Translations under genes and position numbers: made by a program
Notes under the pieces: generated by a model
What the model was told of the DNA's origin: nothing
Databases searched by the model: none
The model's input: the letters and a program-made list of their open reading frames with translations, nothing else
In this document: piece by piece, positions 31,801 through 40,800 of the stretch
Position numbering within the stretch: the first letter of the stretch is position 1
How the letters are laid out: every line of letters begins with the position of its first letter
Assembly: GCF_014654365.1 (NCBI RefSeq)
Contig: NZ_BNAY01000017.1
Span: 52,675-116,674 of the forward strand
DNA length: 64,000 nucleotides
Source of the DNA: Amycolatopsis oliviviridis
Lineage (GTDB): Bacteria > Actinomycetota > Actinomycetes > Mycobacteriales > Pseudonocardiaceae
Direction of reading: 5' to 3'

Positions 31801-34800
31801 ATCACGACCTTTTCCCCCTTGGGACCGATCAGGGTGATCCCGTTACCCGAGGGCGGTGGGGCCGCTTTCGTCAGCGACGCCTTCGCCACCAACGTTCTCA
31901 ACGCCTTTCCGCACCCCGAACCGGGCGTGTTCACCCTGGTCGTCCACCACCAGAACGGCTACTTCCCGCTACCCGGCGAGGACGCCCGGCCCGTCCCTCA
32001 CCAGGCCGCGCACCTGGTCGAAACCCTCGAACACCTGCCCTCGCGGCTGGCGGGCTGGCACAATAACCGGAAAATCGAGCTCTTCGCCTGCAATCTCGCC
32101 GATGGCCACGCCGACCAGCTCGCCGCCATCGCCCGCTCGGCTCTCGATATCGAACTCACCTCCGCCCGCCCTGGCCGCTTCGTCTCCATCACCCGCGCCG
32201 GAGATATCGTCGCCACCATCGATCAACCCACCGGTCTGCCCCCCGGCACGCTCATCCTCGGCGGCGGCAAACGCGGAAAGCCGACGGACTCCGAATCCGG
32301 CGCCAAACGCCCTCGGATCGACGAGGACCCGAATCACGGCTTCAGTCCCGAGCAGGCGGAGTTGCTCCGTTCCACCTTCACCGAGCTGTACCTTCGCCAC
32401 GGCGACCTGGGCGTCCGAGGCATCGTGAGTTACGCAAGGGAGCACGGACGCACTTTTCGACCAGAAGGGAATGCCGAAAAACTGGCCGTGGCGACACGGA
32501 ACCGGCTCGAAAAGGACGACTTGCTCTGGCAACCGGTTTACCAAGGTCGCCGAATCTCGGAAAAGTTCGATCCGGATAACGTCAACTCACTGACGGCGTT
32601 CATGTACTGGCAAGCATCGACCCAGCCGGAGTTCGATGCCGCGAAAATCGTCCGCAGCGCACGAGAGGCAGGCTTCCTCGCCCACTACACAAGACAACTC
32701 AAGGACGCCCAAGAGGCCATCAAAGCAGCCGAGAAGGACGGCCGCCGATCACGCTCTGCCCAGAAGGACGCTCCGGCGCGACGATTCCTGGATCGACCAC
32801 TCAACGCCGACGAGCCGAAAGATCGAGGACTGATAGAAAAATTCGCTTACACCGCCTCCTGGGCGGAAAAGACCGCCGATCAAGGACAACTCACCGACCG
32901 GTTGCGTGAACTGGGCGTGACCGGTTCAGCCGACAACCTGACCGGCCTCGTCGCCGACGCCATGGCCGAGGCGCAAAAGAACGGCGATCGACTCGAACTT
33001 CTGCAGACCGCTCTTCCCGCCCACCGGGACGCCATCCGGAATCGCGTGGCCGGCATCTTGCTGACGACACCGAGCCTGCGCTCCGCGGGCTCGGTGAACG
33101 CGGTGGTGAAACACATGCGGATGCGACACATCACCGGCGGTCAGGAAGAGTTGTCGCCTTACGCCACCCAAGTACTGGAGACATCGGACTCGGACCTGTT
33201 CGGCGATCCCACGATCGAGATCGACTGGCATCTTCGCCCTATCCTCGGCACGGGTGAGCTCGACCCGCAGAACCCACTGCATGAGCCAATCGTCGACGCG
33301 CTGGCCAGAAACATCGTTGACGAGTTCGGGATGATCGACCGGAAACTCCTGACAACTCTCCTCACACGGAGAGGGGTCAAAAAAGGGAAGGGGACCTCTC
33401 CAGCGGTCACCAAGGCAAAGAGCGCCGCAGAAGCCGAAGGGACATTGTGGGGCCCCATCTATCGTGGCGCCAGAACTCACGAGGAATTCAATGCCAAAGC
33501 ACCCAACGATCTCTCTGTACTGCTCCTGCGACTGGCAGCCGACAACACCCGATGGGACGCCGGGAGGATAGCCGGCAGCGCCGATGTGACCGGCTTCACC
33601 GGACACAAGGAGCTCATGTCGGGCGCCGCCGAAGCCATCCGGATGGCCGAGCGACACGGGCGCCGCCATCCCTTGTTGCCCTTCTCTTCAAAAGAACAGC
33701 ATGGACGGATAAACGCCCTCATCGACGCCGCGCTGGTCGAACATCCCGACATGGACCTCAACTCCATGCTCGCCTTCTTACGGAAGTACAACGTCCAGGC
33801 GGATTCGGCCAGCCTGCGTAACGCGGTCGCCAACAGGAAGAAAGAACTCGACAGCCTGCGCGCCCAGGACGGTGGACGGCACAGTGGTGACATCCTGAGC
33901 ACCGCTCGGCTACCCACGCTTGATCCTGTCCCCCTGTTCGCGGGCCGGTCAGTGGACCTCGACCGTGACCTGGTCATGAGGGTCGCCTACGCCGCGGCGT
34001 GGGCTGACAAGGCGGCCACCCCGGACCAGATCGCGGACGGCTTGCGATTCGAAGGTATCTCGGGTTCACGCGAATCGCTGATCGCCATGGCCACGGCCGC
34101 CATATCCGAAGCGACCCGGAACGGCGACAGGCTCCCCGAGCTGTCCGTCACCGATCCCGGGAACCGCGAGGCGGTCCGTGCCCGTATCGGGGGCATCCTG
34201 CGGAACACCCCCGCCCTGCACGCACACGACAGGCTCAACGAGCTGGTCACCCATATGCGGATGCGGCATATCACCGGGCCACAGGAAGCGCTGAAAGCTC
34301 AGGCCCTCGCGCTCCTGAGAATCCCCTTGGAGAGCCTGCTCGCCGACCCCACGACCCAGCCCGATGCCCCCTTCGGTCCCATCACTCTGCACGCTGATAA
34401 AGGCGCTGCATCGTCGGGCCACAGCGCACCTCGCGAGGAGACCACGCGCTTCGACGATGTCGATGAGGTGACGGCTGGGCTGTGGCTTCTTTCGATCGAT
34501 CATCCCCGGGAAACGGCGGCTCAGATCGCGCGCCGCGCCGAAGAAGCGGGACTCACCGGACACCCGGACCTGGTTGAGCGCGCTGGAAGCGTCATCGACA
34601 TCGCCGTCCGGCATCAGCGCCGGCACCCTTTCTTGGACGTCGACGTGTCCAGCGACCGCCTCGCGCTCCAAACGGTGATCGGCGCGTTGTTCATCACCGA
34701 ACCCGGCGCCACGATCGACTCCGTCATGACACTGTTGCCCTCGTATAACATCACCGGCGACGTCTCGAAGCTTCGCGCGCTGCTGGCCGCCCGTAAGTCC

Positions 34801-37800
34801 GATCTGGCCCGGACAGCCAAGCGGACGCCCGAGATCTATCAGGAGATCGCCCGCAGCAGCAGGACCACACTGCGTCCAGAGCCGGAACGGCCGTTCGCCG
34901 GCCGGTCACCGGACACCGACCGCCCCCTGATCGAAAATCTGGCGTACGCCGCCTTCATGCTGAACAGGGAAGCCACTACCGAGGAAGTCGTCGCCCGGCT
35001 CGTCGAGGAGGGGATCACCGGGGATCCCGCGGCGCTGACCGAACTGGTCGTTCAGGCGGCGGCCGAAGCGGCCCGGCGCAGTGCCCCGGCGCCGGCGCTC
35101 CCCGTCGTGAGCAATGCTCTTCACCAGCGGATCGGCGAAATCCTGCTGTCCGATCCGGAACTCCGGGATCCCGAGAATCCCGACGGGCTGACCGGCCTCG
35201 TCAAGGCGCTGCGAGAACGGGACATCACCACGCCGGAGGACGTTCTGCGCGACCACACGCAGACCGTGCTCGCCATCCGCTCCGACGTCCCGCTACCTGG
35301 CGGCTTTTCGATCCCTGTCCCCTCACCTGCCGGGAGGCCGGTGAGGGCGATGCCCTTCCCCGGCGGTGTCGCCTTCGTCCGCGACGTCTTCGCCCAGAAC
35401 ATCTTCAACGCTTTCCCTCAACCGGAAGCCGGTACCCTGCGCGTCGTCGTCCCCCGGGAACACCGCCGGGGTGGCGCCTTCGTCCTCCCCGGCTTTCTCC
35501 CGGACACCGACCTGCGGCACGACCCCGCCCAGTTCGCCGAGGTCCTCGCCAACCTGCCCGCCTCGATCGCGGCTGGGGGCTCGATCGGCACGATCGCGCT
35601 GTTCTCCTGCCGTGTCACCCCCGAATCGGGAACGAACCTCACGCGGCTCATCCGCCAGCGAACCGGCTGGCAGCACCTGAATCTCACCGTCGCGCATCCG
35701 GACAAGCCCGTCGCCTTCACCCCCACAGGCGGCATCCGTCTCGTCGACAACGGCAAACACCCCGTCGGCACTCTCATTCTCGGCCCCAAGCCCGCCACGG
35801 TGGCGGCGGTCCGAGGCGAGATAGACGGCTCGGTCTATCACCGCTACATCGACAGTGGCGGAGTCGTCCGCGCGGTCGCCTTCTGGCACAAGGAGCAGGC
35901 CGAAACCCTCGCGCAAACCATGCAGGGCCGAGATCTGGCCGCTCAGCTGGGTCGTCCGGGTGCCCGGGTTATCTTCACCCACCATGTCCGGGACCGGTTC
36001 TTGATCTCGCGCGAGGAGGATCGCTTACGCCGAGCGAGCGCGACGATCATGTTCAGGATTTTCGACGCGCTCGTGCAAGATGGGGTTCTGCCTTGGCGGC
36101 AGGAGAACATCCTGCTGGCCTCGAGCGAAGTCAGCCAGGCCGAAGCCGACCAATTCCGAGAGCTCGCGCGCGACAACGGCTATACCGGCGACCTACGCGT
36201 GATCACGGACCAGATCGTCGAGATCGATCCGGACGCCGGTGCCTCGCTCCTGCCTCCGAAGGCGCGCGGCGCGAGTTCCGGGAACGACCAGACTCCACAG
36301 GGGGGCGGTGCTTCCGGTCGCGCCATCCGCTTCGGGTTCGTCGAGGGGGATGAAGCGGAGTCGTCAGCGGTTTCGCGTGACACAGCCGTTCCCGCGTTGC
36401 CCGCCCCTGCTGCACCGGTGGCCGAAGTCGCTTCCTTGAAGCCGGAGGCCGATGAGGCGCTGCTGGACCGGGCCACGCTGCCCACCATGTCGCGCCTGGC
36501 CGGGCTTCCCCTCGAAACACTGGCCGGAGTGCTGGGGCGATTCCGGGTCGACAACGCTCCCGGCCTCGCCCCCGCCTCTCACCTGAACGCCTGGATCGAA
36601 GCACAGTTCTCGAGCCGTTCGACGGGGAACCGGTCACTACCGCTGTCCCAGGTAGCGGGACGCACCGGTGGTTTGGTGACCGGACGGGAGATCGCCGAAA
36701 TCCTGGCCAGGAAGGTGGTCGACGCGCACGGAAGCCTCACTCCCGCCGCGGTACGCCTCCAGCTGACCACCGAAGGCATCCGGCACCCGGAACTGAACAC
36801 GGCGATCACCGAGGCGCTGGCGCGGGCCGAAGCCGAAGGTTCCGCGTGGCATCCGACCTATCGAGGAGACCGGCGGCCGGGGGTGTTCGATCCGGACGAA
36901 CCGGGCCCCGCCACGCTCCTGCTGTGGCGGCTGGCCGTCGACCACCCGCGGGACACCGCCGCCGGTTTGGCGCATCGCGCCGAGCAGGCGGGTCTCCTCG
37001 GCGGCGAAAACCTCGTGCGCAACGCCGAAAAGGCGGTCGACTCCGCCGTACACGACCAGCGGAGGGTCCTCTCGGCGGCCAGGCCGAGCGACCATCCGCG
37101 TATCCACTCCCTGATCGACGCGCTGCTGATCACCGAACCCGGGCTCGACACTCCCGCCGTGGTGGACCGTCTGCGGGGATACAGCGTCCATGAAGGACTC
37201 CGTGGCCTGCACCCCATGGTGGAAAGCCGCCTCGGTCTCCCCGCCTTGGACATCGAGGCCGCCCGCGCGCTGCTCGTTCCACGACCGGCAGGCGCGATCC
37301 TGGGCGGAATCCTCGACGCGGCCGACACCGGCCACCGCGAGATCATCGGGCATCTCGCGTACGCCACCGCCTGGACCCACAAGACCGACACCGTCGAGCA
37401 GCTGGCCGCGCGACTGCGCCGGGACGGGGTCACCGGGCCGGAGCCGGCTCTGCTCAGCGTGATCACCGAGACGGTGGCCGAAGCCGACCTCCACGGTGAC
37501 CGGCTCGAATCCCTGCCCGCCGATCGCCCCGCCTATCACCACCTCCTGCGGCTTCGCGTCGAACAGATCCTCGCCGACACGCCGTCCCTGCGCGATTCCC
37601 GCAACCCGGAGCGGCTCACGCAGTTGGTCCGCCAGATGCGCCTCCACAAGGTCACCGGCCCTCAGTACCTGCTCACCGCCCACGCACACAGTGCGCTCAC
37701 CCGCCCCGCGACGACACCGCTCGGCTCGGCTGCGACCACTGTCGGCGCCGGTTTCCCCGCCCCCATCCGACCATTGCGGGCCACCCCTGGCACCCGCTAC

Positions 37801-40800
37801 CAGCACATCATCGACGCCGACGGCACCATCACCGGAGTCGGCTTCCTCCCCGAGAACGAAGCCCCCATCCTGCGCGCCGCCGCGGCCCGCCACGACCTCG
37901 CCACCCAACTCGGCCACCCCGGCGCCCGGCTCGTCTTCGCCCACCACGACCACACCGGCTACACCACCCCCCACCCCACCGACGGTGCCGGTCTCTTCGA
38001 CGCCCTCGACATCACCCTCGCCGGGCTGGGTGCCGCCTGGAAACACCACGACATCCTCCTCGTCACCTGCCTCCCCAGCCCCACCCACACCGAACAGTTC
38101 CGCGCCGCCGCACGAACACACGGCTACCGAGGCACCGTCCACACCACCACCAGCCCCCACACCGAAATCACCGAACACCACGGCGCACGCCCCCTCCACC
38201 CCGACGACACCCCCCACCCCGACGCCATCATCCTCAACCCCACAAGCCAGACAGTCACTTTCGCCAAAGGGGCCCGTGACCTGATGGCGGGAGACTGGTT
38301 CAACGCCGATCATCCGGCCCAGCGGGTCATCCAGCTGGGAGAATCCCTCTACGACGGCCTGCTCAACGCCTACGAGTCCAGGGGCGAGCTTCCCGAGATC
38401 GAGGTCCACGGCTACGGCAACTCCCGGCGTCCGGGGCGGGCCATGGCCACGAGTGTCGCCCGCGTGGATTCGGTGGTCGACGCGCTGCTGTTCGGCCTGA
38501 ACGTCGCCCACCAGAACCGGCCCGCCGCCGACAGGATTCCCGACTTCGCCCTCGTGCCCCAGGCGATGTTGAAGATCACTCACGGCCGAGCGGGATCCCC
38601 GTTGAGCAGCGGCCGCGATCTCGAGGAACGCCGTCGCGGTGTGTTCGTGCGGATCCCGGCGCTGCCGCTGCCCGCCGGGCGAATTCCCACGTTCACGTAC
38701 CGGAATCCCTCCGGTGTGGACCTCTCCGGGCTGGAGCCCCTTCGGTTCGAAGGTGCGGACAATCCGGTGAGGCTGCCCCGGGAGTTCCTCGTGCCGCCGG
38801 ATCCCGCCCTGGCCATAGAGAGCCCGTCCGGTGCGATGATCTTCCCTCGCTACCTGTTCGCGCTGACAGGGGATTGGAGCTGGATTCGAAAATATCCGGG
38901 AGTGATCTCGCTGTGGCTCGACGTGGATCACCGTTCCGGCGAGGTGCTGCTCCGGGACGGAATCCGCCTGTCCTACCACGACTTCGCGACCTGGGTCCAT
39001 GAGATGCTGAACGGCGCACCGGACTCCCAGCGGCTCCTGCTGCTGGCCGATCACGGCGGCGAACAGCCGGGACGCGCCGGGAACCAGCCCGGCGTACCCG
39101 CGTCTTCGCTCGCCGGAATTCTGTCCGCGGCCACCCACGGCCGCGTCCTCACCCCACTCACCGGCACGATCTGGACGTACGGGGATGAAGAACACTACGC
39201 CACCAACTGGGGCCTTTTCCAGGACGGCACCCTGCTCGGCGTTTACGAACGTCACGAAACTTGGCGACGCGCGGGCATTTCGGTTGCTGACGCGGTCGCC
39301 GCCACCCGCTTGGAATACCCGCGGCATCCTGAGACCGCGCAAGACGTGAACGGGTTGGTCGCGGAACGAGAAGCGACCGCCGCCGCGGCCGCCGAGGCCT
39401 ACATCAACCCACCGCCGCCGCTGCCCAGCGCTTCCAAGCCGGTGAAGCTACCCGAACGAACCAGGATCAAGTTCTCACCGGATTCGCACAGAATCGAACT
39501 TCGCTACCGCAACGAACTCGAACGACTCTTTCGGCAGGTATACCTTCACGCCCAAGAGGCCTATGACGAGGCAGAAACCTTTCCCCAGGTGGTCATCACC
39601 GCTCTCGCAGAAAACACGCCAAGGTCGAAACAGCTGGGAAAGACTCGCGCGCGAGCCATCAAAGAGCTGGCAGTGCAGTGGATGGCCAAGGAACTCGAAG
39701 AGCGAGCCGCACGCCGTGAATCGACATTCGACGCGGGTTCCCCGGAAGAGAGCAGATCTTTTCTGGAGTCCTTCATCCGCCTCGGCTCACGCCCCTACGA
39801 CGGCGCCCCCACCCACGAAGTCGTCATCGAACTGTTCAACCTCCGGGAGATACCGGAAGAAGTAGCGGGCGCCTCGTCCGCGGACCACGCACCCAGCACC
39901 CTTTACCAACGCATCATCGACGCCGACGGCACCATCACCGGAGTCGGCTTCCTCCCCGAGAACGAAGCCCCCACCCTCCACAACGCCGCGGCCCGCCACG
40001 ACCTCGCCACCCAACTCGGCCACCCCGGCGCCCGGCTCGTCTTCGCCCACCACGACCACACCGGCTACACCACCCCCCACCCCACCGACCCAGCCACCTT
40101 CTTCCACACCCTCGACACCACCCTCACCCACCTCGGCGCCACCTGGAAACACCACGACATCCTCCTCGTCACCTGCCTCCCCAACCCCACCCACACCGAA
40201 CAAATCCGCACCACCGCGCAAGAACTCGGCTACCAAGGCACCATCCACACCACCACCGGCCCCCACACCGAAATCACCGAACACCACGGCGCACGCCCCC
40301 TCCACCCCGACGACACCCCCCACCCCGACGCCATCATCCTCAACCCCACAAGCCAGACCATCAGATTTCCTCAAGGCACCCGCTCGACCCTGGACTCGGG
40401 TATCGAGTACACCGTCGTGCAACGACTCTACGATCTGGGAGCAGCTCTCTATTCCCCCTTGGTGAACGCCCAGCGGGCCGGAACTCCCCTTCCCAGAATC
40501 GAGATCACCGGGTACGGCAACGCCCTGAATACCGCGCAGGCCACCGCCACTGGTCTGGAACGCGCGGAATCGGTGCGCTGGCGGATCCTGACCGGCCTGA
40601 GGCGGGAGCACGAAAACCGGGAGTCCGGCACTGCCAGCACCGATCCCGGGCAGCTGGCACGGGCGATCGTGGCCACTTCGGGCGGCCGTGCCCAGTCCCC
40701 CAAAAGCGCCGGCGGCACCTTGACGGAACGTCGTCGCAGCGCTTTCGTCGAGGTACCGGCCTTTCCCCAGGCTCCGGCGCGGGTACCCACGTTCACCTAT

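Larger units (their letters stand above)
20854..37690 (+). repeat. Tract of twelve ~370-residue helical units in giant gene 3
   Basis: The closing HMRxRHITG-type motifs lie near 21640, 22800, 23905, 25306, 26430, 27535, 28740, 29920, 33100, 34240, 35200 and 37620. The base spacing is about 1.1-1.2 kb, lengthened where Cys domains or the triple repeat are inserted. Each unit carries the W-P-xYxGA box, GRRHP, GRxLD, LAYAAAW-xKTA and NGDRL motifs. Some end-motif copies are degenerate, such as AMRTHRITGS and ALRERDITTP. Confidence 0.8.

Noticed and set aside
36637..39342. Minus-strand open frame of about 901 codons opposite giant gene 3
   Set aside because: Antisense shadow with no recognisable domain; the plus strand has well-conserved modules throughout.
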